A stretch of DNA of 64,000 bases from Desulfovibrio piger (GTDB lineage: Bacteria > Desulfobacterota > Desulfovibrionia > Desulfovibrionales > Desulfovibrionaceae): positions 62,001 to 126,000 of the forward strand of contig NZ_JABAFY010000002.1 of NCBI RefSeq assembly GCF_012843875.1. The letters are read 5' to 3'. The position numbers were made by a program, and so were the translations under genes. How positions within the stretch are numbered: position 1 is the first letter of the stretch; the number at the start of each line of letters is the position of its first letter. Below, one piece after another: positions 33,597 to 41,560 of the stretch. The notes under the pieces were generated by a model that was not told the DNA's origin, ran no database searches, and saw only the letters and a list, made by a program, of their open reading frames with translations.

Positions 33597-34298
33597 ATGC
33601 TGCGTAGCCTCTGCCTGATCCTTTTCCTGTGCTGCGTGCTCGTGGCCGGGGCCCTCCCCGGCACGGGCCGCGCACAGACGGACGCTCTGCCCCATCTGGA
33701 ACAGATCGCCGTCCGGGGCAAGACCTCGGTGGCCTCCTGTCTGGACGGCGACACCATGCAGCTGACCAACCGCAGCCGCGTGCGCATGGCCGGCATCGAC
33801 ACGCCGGAGCTCAAGCCCCGCAAGGGCAAGCCCCAGTTCTACGCCCGCGAAGCGCGGGAACTGCTCACCCGTCTGGCCCGCGGCCAGGAGGTCCGGTTCT
33901 TTGCCGTGGACAAGGAAGGCAAGGACAAGTACGGCCGCATCGTCGCGGACGTGCGCCTCAAGGACGGTCGCTCGCTCAACGGCATCATGGTGCGTGAAGG
34001 CGCGGCCTTCTTCTATCCCCACAAGGGGCTGGACAAGGAGTACCAGGACTGGCTGCTGGGCCTGCAGGCCGAAGCCATCAAGGAACGGCGCGGCATGTGG
34101 GCCGAGGTGCTCTCCCGCCCCGAAGCCCTGAAGAATTACACCGGCAACCGCAATTCCCTGCGCTTCTTCCCTGCCGACTGCCCTGACGCCCAGAAGATGA
34201 AGCCCCGCAACCGCATCCATTTCGGCACCCTCATGGATGCCTTCATGGCCGGTTATGCCCCGGCCCGAGTCTGCCCCTTCTGGCCGGAGGAAAAATAA
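33597..34298 (+). CDS. secreted thermonuclease-family (SNase-like) nuclease
   Basis: 233 aa, starting 2 bp after the rpoD stop. A signal peptide ([20 protein letters not shown], cleavage likely after GRA-Q near residue 26) sends it to the periplasm. The nuclease core has [20 protein letters not shown] with [14 protein letters not shown] and [19 protein letters not shown], the usual Asp/Arg/Glu/Arg set of the fold. The C-terminal 50 residues ([16 protein letters not shown]) are not part of the SNase fold and are unrecognised. Likely degrades extracellular or periplasmic nucleic acid. Confidence 0.85.
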   Translation: MLRSLCLILFLCCVLVAGALPGTGRAQTDALPHLEQIAVRGKTSVASCLDGDTMQLTNRSRVRMAGIDTPELKPRKGKPQFYAREARELLTRLARGQEVRFFAVDKEGKDKYGRIVADVRLKDGRSLNGIMVREGAAFFYPHKGLDKEYQDWLLGLQAEAIKERRGMWAEVLSRPEALKNYTGNRNSLRFFPADCPDAQKMKPRNRIHFGTLMDAFMAGYAPARVCPFWPEEK

Positions 34299-34302
34299 GA
34301 TC

Positions 34303-35031
34303 ATGTCCCATCAGCCTCCTCTTTCCGACCAGCAGGCCCTGGTCATCTTTTCCGGCGGCCAGGATTCGGCCACCTGCCTTGCCTGGGCCCTTTCCCGCTT
34401 TGCCCGCGTCCATACGCTGGGCTTCGATTACGGCCAGCGCCACTCCGTGGAACTGGAATGCCGCGGCAAGGTCCGCAGCGCCATCGCGGCCCTCAAGCCG
34501 GAATGGCAGGACCGTCTGGGGCCCGACACCCTGCTGGACATCAGCCTGTTCCGCCAGCTGGCCGACACGGCCCTGACCTCGGACATGCCCATCGAGCAGG
34601 AAGGCGAAGGCATCCCCAACACTTTCGTGCCGGGCCGCAACCTGCTGTTCATCATGCACGCCGCAGCCTGGGCCTACGGCAAAAACATCCGCCATCTGGT
34701 GCTGGGCGTGTGCGAGAGCGACTCCTCCGGTTACCCGGACTGCCGCGACGACAGCATCAAGGCCATGCAGGTGGCCCTCAATACCGGCATGGACAGCCAT
34801 TTCGTGCTGCATACGCCGCTCATGTGGCTGGACAAGGCCAATACCTGGCGCCTGGCCGAAGATCTGGGCGGCATGCCGCTGGTGGACTGCATCCTTGAGC
34901 AGAGCCATACCTGCTACGAGGGCACGCGCGGCGAGCGCTATCCCTGGGGCTACGGCTGCGGCCAGTGCCCGGCCTGCAAGCTGCGCGCCCACGGCTATGA
35001 GGTCTATCTTTCCCGCTATCACCAGAAGTGA
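34303..35031 (+). CDS. queC: 7-cyano-7-deazaguanine synthase
   Basis: 242 aa. QueC makes preQ0 in queuosine biosynthesis with ATP. It has the PP-loop ATP site [13 protein letters not shown] near residue 16, and the C-terminal zinc knuckle [14 protein letters not shown] near 222. Start at MSHQPPLSD; the upstream 22-codon extension overlaps the nuclease gene. The other preQ0 genes (queD, queE, folE) are not in the window. It is followed by the hypothetical gene at 35039 with a 7-bp gap. Confidence 0.94.
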   Translation: MSHQPPLSDQQALVIFSGGQDSATCLAWALSRFARVHTLGFDYGQRHSVELECRGKVRSAIAALKPEWQDRLGPDTLLDISLFRQLADTALTSDMPIEQEGEGIPNTFVPGRNLLFIMHAAAWAYGKNIRHLVLGVCESDSSGYPDCRDDSIKAMQVALNTGMDSHFVLHTPLMWLDKANTWRLAEDLGGMPLVDCILEQSHTCYEGTRGERYPWGYGCGQCPACKLRAHGYEVYLSRYHQK

Positions 35032-35038
35032 GGCCGTC

Positions 35039-35596
35039 ATGGCAGCCAAGAAACAACTGACCGCCGCCCAGGGCATGGATGCCGCCTGCATCCTCTTTGA
35101 GCTCAACAGCAAGCGCGAGCATATCGTCAATCTGGCTTTCGGTGCGGAGATCCCCGAAGCCTGCCTGACGGAGCCCGGCGCCCTGCCCGACTTCTGCGCC
35201 GAGTGGCGGGCCTTCGTCCACGCCACGGTCACGGCCGGGCTCATGCAGCACGCGCCCAATAGCGTGCTGGTGGGCTATCTGCGCCGCACCGGCGAACTGC
35301 TGGCCGCCACGGCCAAAGCCGAAGGCGCCAGCCTGCATACCCAGGCCGTGCCTGTCTCCGAGGACAGCCTCAATGCCTTCGTGGACGGCCCCTTTGCCGC
35401 CTACATGCCCTTGCTGGCGCAGGAAAAGCAACACCAGTGCCCCGTGCTCTTCTGCCGCCGCCTGGGCTATGACGAGGACAGCCGCATCACGCCCGAGATC
35501 CTGAAGAAGATCCAGGCCCGTCTGGCCGCGGTCATGGCCCTGGTCATCACCGCCATCTGGGACAAACTGGACCAGTACGAGATCGCGGCGGATTAG
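35039..35596 (+). CDS. conserved-looking hypothetical protein downstream of queC
   Basis: 185 aa, no signal peptide. I do not recognise the family. Visible features are an N-terminal basic stretch (MAAKKQLTAAQGMDAACILF), a central tryptophan (CAEWRAFVHATVTAGLM) and a C-terminal hydrophobic helix (LAAVMALVITAIWDKLDQYE) near residue 165 that could be a membrane or core helix. It starts 7 bp after queC, so it is probably in the same transcript, and it is followed by a strong terminator. Confidence 0.75.
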   Translation: MAAKKQLTAAQGMDAACILFELNSKREHIVNLAFGAEIPEACLTEPGALPDFCAEWRAFVHATVTAGLMQHAPNSVLVGYLRRTGELLAATAKAEGASLHTQAVPVSEDSLNAFVDGPFAAYMPLLAQEKQHQCPVLFCRRLGYDEDSRITPEILKKIQARLAAVMALVITAIWDKLDQYEIAAD

Positions 35597-35617
35597 CTGC
35601 GACACACACATTGCACG

Positions 35618-35655
35618 TAAAAAAGCCTGTCCTTGGGGACAGGCTTTTTTTGTCC
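35618..35655. terminator. rho-independent terminator after queC operon
   Basis: AAAAAGCCTGTCC and GGACAGGCTTTTT (within 35619-35650) form a 13-bp stem with TTGG loop. A run on one side and T run on the other make it bidirectional. Confidence 0.88.
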
Positions 35656-36187
35656 CTGTCTGCTCCCGGCGAATCCCGCCGTACCACCAGCAAGCCCCCC
35701 GATGATTTTCAGCATGTCGTGCCTTCGTTTACACGAGGAGGAACGACTTTTTTACGAAAATATAATTTTTTTTGAAGAATTACGTTTTCTTTATTGACTT
35801 TGAAATTCTTTTTCAATATGTTTTATCAAGAAACCTCCCACACCCTCAGCCAGACCCCATTGCCATGCACTACCCTGCCTCCCGCTCGCTCTCCGCCGCA
35901 TCCAGCCTGCCCCGCGGCAAACGCCTCCCCGTGTCCCTCACCGGCCTGGCCTCCATGATTCTCCCCGGCATCATATCCAGAAGATCCTCCTTTGCTCCTT
36001 TCTGCGGAACTCCCTGCTGTCCTGTATGCCCGGTGCCAGCTTCCAGCTGAACGCTCCAGGGCACTTTGCCAGAACAAACACCCCCCGGCATAACGGCCCC
36101 GCTCCTTCGTGCGCTTATCCGCTACCGGTCTGTCCGCCGTGCCCACGGGATGCCCTTTGCTCTGGCCCACCCAGAAAAGGAGGGAAC
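35656..36187 (+). other. AT-rich upstream region of the PKS/NRPS locus
   Basis: About 530 bp with no gene. The first half (roughly 35700-35830) is much more AT-rich than the rest of the window and carries a near-consensus promoter. The second half is GC-rich. The untranslated leader would be about 360 nt, long enough for post-transcriptional control; no riboswitch class is recognised. Confidence 0.6.
35794..35822 (+). promoter_or_regulatory. candidate sigma-70 promoter of the PKS/NRPS locus
   Basis: TTGACT (35794-35799), exactly 17 nt, then TATGTT (35817-35822). The spacer holds an inverted repeat, TTGAAA and TTTCAA, which could be an operator half-site pair. No clear Fur box was found. It is the best promoter-like sequence upstream of the locus and lies about 360 bp before the first start codon. 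Confidence 0.6.
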
Positions 36188-39100
36188 ATGGCGACGCAGT
36201 GTCCCGGTACGACATGCAAGACCGGAGATGATGCCTTCGTCTCCATCATCGACGGCATCCGTAAAAAAGCCCTGAGCCACCCCGACTCTCCGGCGCTCAG
36301 TTTTCTTCCCGACGGAAAAGCGGAAAATGCCGAGCTCTGCTCGTACAGCCGCCTCGACATGCGGGCGCGTGCCATTGCCGCGGCCATCCAGGCCACAGGT
36401 CAGGGCGACGGCCGTCCCGTCCTGCTGATGCTGCCGCCGGGCCTGGAATTCATCGCGGCCTTTTTCGGCTGCCTGTACGCGCGGGCCATCGCCGTTCCCA
36501 TGACACCTCCAGGTCTGGCCCGCATGGCCCGCACATTCAATCGTCTGGCCCGCATTGTGGAAGACTCCGGCTCACGCGTCTTCATCACTTCCGCACGTCT
36601 GTGCAAGGCGGTGGAAGAACTGGCCGAACGCGTCCATTTTGCCGACAGCATACGGATCATCTGCCTTGATGAGACCGACGATACCCTGTCCCGGTTCTGG
36701 CAGGAACTTCCTTTGACTGCGCATACGCCCGGATGGCTGCAATATACCTCCGGCTCCACCAGCAGCCCCAAAGGAGTCATCATCACTCACGGCAACATCA
36801 TGGCCAATCTGGACAGCATCGCCGGGCACATGCGGCTCCGGGAAAATATTCCCACCGTCAGCTGGCTGCCCCCCTTCCACGACATGGGCCTCGTGGGCGG
36901 CATCCTGACGCCGCTCCATCTGGGCTGCCTGTGCGTCACCATGCCTCCCATGGCCTTCCTGCGCCAACCTCTCTGCTGGCTGCGCGCCGTCACCCACTAT
37001 CGCGCCCAGCTGACGGGCGGCCCCAACTTTGCCTACGACCTTTGCTGCGACCGCATCCCGGAGGATCGGCTCCGGGAGCTGGATCTCAGTTCGCTTTCCG
37101 TCTGCTACTGCGGCTCCGAGCCCATCCGCCTGAAGACCATCCGCCGTTTCCTGGAGCGTTTCAGTTCCGCCGGTCTCGATCCTGCCAGTTTCTATCCTTG
37201 CTACGGCCTTGCGGAGAACACGCTGTTCACCACAGGCTGCTGGAAAAATGACGGCGATTTTGCCGTTTTTCTCGACAAGCAGGAATATGCCGCAGGCCGC
37301 ATACGCTTCCTGCAGGAGCAGCACGCCGATGCCATGCCGCTGCTTTCCTGCGGCACGGCCGGGCGTAACAACGACGTGCGCATCGTCGATCCCCAGACAT
37401 GCCGGGAGGTCGAAGAAAAGGAGCTGGGCGAGATCTGGATCAGGGGGACGTGCGTTTCTCCGGGATACTGGGAACAGCCCGAAGCCACGAAGACCGTCCT
37501 GCATGCCGTGCTGGCCGGATCCGGCGAAGGGCCCTTCCTGCGGACAGGTGACATGGGCTTCATGTCCGGGGGGCATCTTTTCGTCTCCGGGAGATGCAAA
37601 GAAATGATCATCCTCAACGGCCGCAATTTTTTCCCGCAGGACCTTGAGGAATGCGTCCTGCAGAACGTGCCGGGGCTGGAGCAGAATGGCGCTGCCGCCT
37701 TCGGCATCGACAGCGATGCCGGCGAACGGCTGGTCATGGTCTTCGAGACCCGCCTGCCCGCGACAGCCCACGAGGCGACGCTGGCGGCCATCCGGCGCAG
37801 CCTTTCCGAAGAATTCGACATCTCCCCCTGCGCCGTCGTCCTCTGCAAACGGCATGGCGTGCCCAAGACCACCAGCGGCAAGATCCAGCAGTCCCTGTGC
37901 CGCCATCTTTACCTTCACGGCGAACTGCCCGTACTGGCGGAATGGCGGGAAGAGCCCCGCGCCGGGGCCCCCGCCTGGACTCGTCCCCCGCAGGAGCAGG
38001 ATGGCCTCGCCTCCCGCGAGGCCTGGCAAAACTGGTTGCGTGACGGCCTTTCCGCGCGCCTGGGGCTTTCCCCGGACAGCGTGGGCCTGCACACGCCGTT
38101 CAGCTCCCTGGGCATGGGATCGGCCACGGCCGTGGCCCTGACCGGGGAATTGCAGCAGGCCTGCGGCCGTCCTCTGCCCACGACCCTGTTCTATGACCAT
38201 GCCGACATCGCCTCGCTGGCGTCGTTCATGGCCGGGGACCTTTCCGATGAAGCCCCGTTGCCCGCGCACTGCGCCGGACAACAGGCGGTGGCCATCATCG
38301 GCATGGCCTGCCGTCTGCCGGGCGCCGACAGCCCCGAGGCTCTGGAGGCACTGCTCTTCGGCGGCAAGGATGCCATCACCCGGCGCGACCCCGCCCACCG
38401 GGATGGTACGGCCGCTCCTGAAGACGGGGACAGGGCTGTCTGGGGCGGTTTTCTGGACAACATCAGCGCTTTCGATGCCGCTCTGTTCGGTATCTCTCCC
38501 CGCGAAGCCGTGGAGATCGATCCCCAGCAGCGCCTGCTGCTGGAAGTCTCCTGGCAGGCCCTGGAGCGGGCCGGGATCGCGCCGGACAGCTTGCGCCGCA
38601 GCCGCACAGGCGTCTTCACGGGCATCAGCTCTTCCGATTACGAGAACCGCCGTCTCCAGTGCGGCCAGAGCCTCAACGCCTATGTGGGGACGGGAAACGC
38701 CCACAGCATCGCGGCCAACCGCCTTTCCTATTTCTACGGGCTCGAAGGCCCGAGCATGGCCGTAGACAGCGCCTGCTCGTCCTCGCTGCTGGCCCTGCAC
38801 CTGGCCTGCCGCAGCCTGCGGGACGGCGAATGCGAGACCGCTCTTGCCTGCGGCGTCAATATCCTGGCCGGAAGCGAAGGACAGGATATCTTCACCGACG
38901 CCCATCTCATGGCCCCGGACGGCCGCTGCAAGACCTTTTCCGCCGACGCCGACGGCTATGTCCGCGCCGAAGGCTGCGTAGTGCTCGTTCTTAAAACGCT
39001 GGAAAGGGCCCTGAACGACCAGGACCCCATCCTGGGCATCGTCCGCGGTTCGGCAGTCAACCAGGACGGCCGGAGCAACGGCCTTACGGCCCCCAGCCGC

Positions 39101-41560
39101 CGGGCCCAGGCCCGCCTGCTGCGCGAAGCTCTCCATAACGCCGGGCTTACGGCCGCGGACATCGACGGCATCGAAGCCCACGGCACCGGCACGCCCCTGG
39201 GCGACCCCATCGAATTCGGCGCCATCAGCGATGTCTACAGCGGCAGCAGGGAGGCCGATCGCCCCCTGCTGGTCTCCTCCATCAAGACGAACGTCGGCCA
39301 CCTTGAGGCTGCCGCCGGTCTTGCCGGGGTCTGCCGCGTCCTCATTGCCCTGCAGGCCGCGGCCATCCCGCCGCACCTGCACCTGAAACGCCTCAATCCC
39401 GAAATCAGGACAGACGGCATCCCGGCCGCCATCCCCGTCGCCACCACCCCGTGGCCCCGGACCCCGGGACGTCCCCGCCGGGCCGGTGTCAGCTCGTTCG
39501 GCTTTGGCGGGACCAATGTCCATGTCATCCTCGAAGAAGCTCCCCTGACAGACGCGCCTTCCGGCACGCTCCCCGGACCTCTCCCCGTCTTGCCGCTGGC
39601 GGCCGCATCGGAAGGCCAGCTGCGGGAGCTGGCGGCAGACTACAGGGAACACCTTGCCCGGGCGCCGGAACGGGAGATGGCCGATGCCTGCCTGACCTGC
39701 GGCACCGGCCGGGCCTCCCTGCCCTGCCGTGCGGCCCTCGCGGGCCCGGATATCGTCCGGGGGCTGGAACAGCTCGCCTCGGGGATGCCCGTTCCCTTCA
39801 TGGGCCATGTGCCGGACAGCGCGCCGCACCGTCCGGTGGTCTTCTTCCTCGACAGCATGGCGGGCTGCCCCGACGCTTCCCTCCCGGATGTCCCGCCGCT
39901 GGCCTCCGTCCGCACCGCACTGCTGGAGCAGCTGCCCTCCGGGACGGAGACGGATGGACAGGCAAGGGCGTTCCTGGCTCTTATGGCCACGGCCGAAGCC
40001 TGGCGCCGTATGCTCGGTGAACCTGCGGCCATCCTCTGCACACCGGCGACGGTATCTGTGGCGGCCTGCCTTGCAGGCCATCTCGACCCGGAAGACGGCC
40101 TTGCCCTGTACCGGGCCCTTGAAGGTGATGGAGCCCCCATCCCGCAGTTCAAGGTCCGCGCCTCGGAAGCCGGGACCGTCTCCATCCCCCTGTTCGATCT
40201 GGGCCGCAGCAGGCTCATCTCCGCCGCAGAAGCCCGCGATCCCGCCTTCTGGCAGGCATATGCCCCCACGACCGGAGCCCCGGAAGAAGCCCATGCCATC
40301 GCCCAGGCCCGGCGCCTTGCCCCATCCGCCGACATCCTGGCCATGCGTCCCGGCGACCTTCCCGACGGCAATACCGCAGACACGCCGCTGCTGCTCCCCG
40401 CCTTCGCTCCCGATGCCGCTGCGACGCCGCAGCATGTGGCCGCGGTGCTGGCCTGCTGCTGGACACGCGGTACAAACGTGCGCTGGGCTGCCGTCCATGC
40501 GGGCAGTGCTGCCCGGCGCATACCGTTGCCGACCTATCCTTTTGCACGCGAGCGCTTCTGGTTCGGCGGCACGGACATGACCGGCGCCCCTGCCGCCCTG
40601 CCCGCACGCCGCTCTCCCGCCCCGCTGGAGATCCCCGACGTATCGTGCGTCATGCAGGAGACTGCGCGTGCGGACCGTCTTGACGATGCGGAGCTCCTGG
40701 CGCTGCTTTCCCATGAGGCCCGCGCCGTCCTGCGCCTGCCCGAAAACGTCTCCCTCTCCCCTGAGACGCCCCTGGTCAGGGCCGGTTTCGATTCCCTGCT
40801 GTTCATGGAGCTGGCGCAACGCCTGAGCAGACGCCTCGGCATGACGCTGCCTCCGGCCCTGCTCATGGAAACTGCCACCCTGGCCGCCTTGCGGGAACGT
40901 CTGTGCCTGCAGGGACAGACCGCTCCCGCCCCTCAGGAGATGACGGACATCGTTGCCCGTCCCGAAGACAGGCACCTGCCCTTCCCCCTGACGGACGTGC
41001 AGCACGCCTACTGGATCGGACGGGACGGCAGCATGACGCTGGGTGGCGTCAGTTGCAGCAATTATGTGGAAGCGGACTTCACGGGACTGGACGTCCCCCG
41101 GCTGGAAAAAGCCCTGGATGCCCTCGTCAGGCGGCATGACATGCTGCGCTGCGTCATCACGCCTGGCAGGCGGACAGGGAGTACTGGCTGCAGCGCCTGC
41201 CCTTCCTGCCCGCAGGTCCCGAGCTGCCTCTGGCACAGACGCCGCAAAGCCTCGGCACCCCCCGCTTCCATCGTCGCACGGCGATGCTGGATGCCGCACG
41301 CTGGGCCCGCCTCAAGGAAATGGGGCGCGCACAGGGGCTCACGCCCTCCGGCCTGCTGCTGGCGGCCTTCAGCCTCGTCCTTTCCCGCTGGACGGCGCAA
41401 CCGCACTTCTGCCTCATGCTCACGACCTTCGACCGCCGGTACCGGCATGAGGAAATGGGGGCCGTGGTGGGGGACTTCACCCGCCTGCTGCTGCTCGAAG
41501 TCCAAAGGGAAAAAGGCGCCACCTTCCTGGAGCACGCAACGGCTCTCGGCAGGCAGCTGA
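36188..41560 (+). CDS. PKS/NRPS segment 1: FAAL-ACP-KS-degenerate AT-ACP-Cy (broken)
   Basis: Start ATG 36188 with AAGGAGGG 4 nt upstream; the frame extends 54 codons further up without homology. Domains in order: fatty-acyl-AMP ligase (about residues 1-570; QYTSGSTSSPKGVIITH, then YPCYGLAENTLF), ACP (605-685; SSLGMGSATAV), KS (700-1117; active Cys in DSACSSSLL, His in EAHGTGTPLGDP and KTNVGHLEAA), degenerate AT (1135-1450; no GHSxG, the position reads CTPATVSVAAC), ACP (1490-1570; RAGFDSLLFMEL), and the start of a Cy domain (from 1590; DVQHAYWIGRDG). Homology stops at RCVITP (about 41160), where roughly 125 codons are missing and the frame changes. The last 130 codons to 41560 are therefore out of frame and meaningless. 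It would load a fatty acid and extend it once before cysteine addition. Confidence 0.85.
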   Translation: MATQCPGTTCKTGDDAFVSIIDGIRKKALSHPDSPALSFLPDGKAENAELCSYSRLDMRARAIAAAIQATGQGDGRPVLLMLPPGLEFIAAFFGCLYARAIAVPMTPPGLARMARTFNRLARIVEDSGSRVFITSARLCKAVEELAERVHFADSIRIICLDETDDTLSRFWQELPLTAHTPGWLQYTSGSTSSPKGVIITHGNIMANLDSIAGHMRLRENIPTVSWLPPFHDMGLVGGILTPLHLGCLCVTMPPMAFLRQPLCWLRAVTHYRAQLTGGPNFAYDLCCDRIPEDRLRELDLSSLSVCYCGSEPIRLKTIRRFLERFSSAGLDPASFYPCYGLAENTLFTTGCWKNDGDFAVFLDKQEYAAGRIRFLQEQHADAMPLLSCGTAGRNNDVRIVDPQTCREVEEKELGEIWIRGTCVSPGYWEQPEATKTVLHAVLAGSGEGPFLRTGDMGFMSGGHLFVSGRCKEMIILNGRNFFPQDLEECVLQNVPGLEQNGAAAFGIDSDAGERLVMVFETRLPATAHEATLAAIRRSLSEEFDISPCAVVLCKRHGVPKTTSGKIQQSLCRHLYLHGELPVLAEWREEPRAGAPAWTRPPQEQDGLASREAWQNWLRDGLSARLGLSPDSVGLHTPFSSLGMGSATAVALTGELQQACGRPLPTTLFYDHADIASLASFMAGDLSDEAPLPAHCAGQQAVAIIGMACRLPGADSPEALEALLFGGKDAITRRDPAHRDGTAAPEDGDRAVWGGFLDNISAFDAALFGISPREAVEIDPQQRLLLEVSWQALERAGIAPDSLRRSRTGVFTGISSSDYENRRLQCGQSLNAYVGTGNAHSIAANRLSYFYGLEGPSMAVDSACSSSLLALHLACRSLRDGECETALACGVNILAGSEGQDIFTDAHLMAPDGRCKTFSADADGYVRAEGCVVLVLKTLERALNDQDPILGIVRGSAVNQDGRSNGLTAPSRRAQARLLREALHNAGLTAADIDGIEAHGTGTPLGDPIEFGAISDVYSGSREADRPLLVSSIKTNVGHLEAAAGLAGVCRVLIALQAAAIPPHLHLKRLNPEIRTDGIPAAIPVATTPWPRTPGRPRRAGVSSFGFGGTNVHVILEEAPLTDAPSGTLPGPLPVLPLAAASEGQLRELAADYREHLARAPEREMADACLTCGTGRASLPCRAALAGPDIVRGLEQLASGMPVPFMGHVPDSAPHRPVVFFLDSMAGCPDASLPDVPPLASVRTALLEQLPSGTETDGQARAFLALMATAEAWRRMLGEPAAILCTPATVSVAACLAGHLDPEDGLALYRALEGDGAPIPQFKVRASEAGTVSIPLFDLGRSRLISAAEARDPAFWQAYAPTTGAPEEAHAIAQARRLAPSADILAMRPGDLPDGNTADTPLLLPAFAPDAAATPQHVAAVLACCWTRGTNVRWAAVHAGSAARRIPLPTYPFARERFWFGGTDMTGAPAALPARRSPAPLEIPDVSCVMQETARADRLDDAELLALLSHEARAVLRLPENVSLSPETPLVRAGFDSLLFMELAQRLSRRLGMTLPPALLMETATLAALRERLCLQGQTAPAPQEMTDIVARPEDRHLPFPLTDVQHAYWIGRDGSMTLGGVSCSNYVEADFTGLDVPRLEKALDALVRRHDMLRCVITPGRRTGSTGCSACPSCPQVPSCLWHRRRKASAPPASIVARRCWMPHAGPASRKWGAHRGSRPPACCWRPSASSFPAGRRNRTSASCSRPSTAGTGMRKWGPWWGTSPACCCSKSKGKKAPPSWSTQRLSAGS

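Noticed and set aside
35750-35800. Fur box upstream of the megasynthase
   Set aside because: The AT-rich region has loose GAAAAT-like pieces but no 19-bp match to the GATAATGATAATCATTATC pattern.
36572-41299. 1575-codon minus-strand frame across segment 1
   Set aside because: Shadow of the FAAL-KS region, which has full motif sets on the plus strand.
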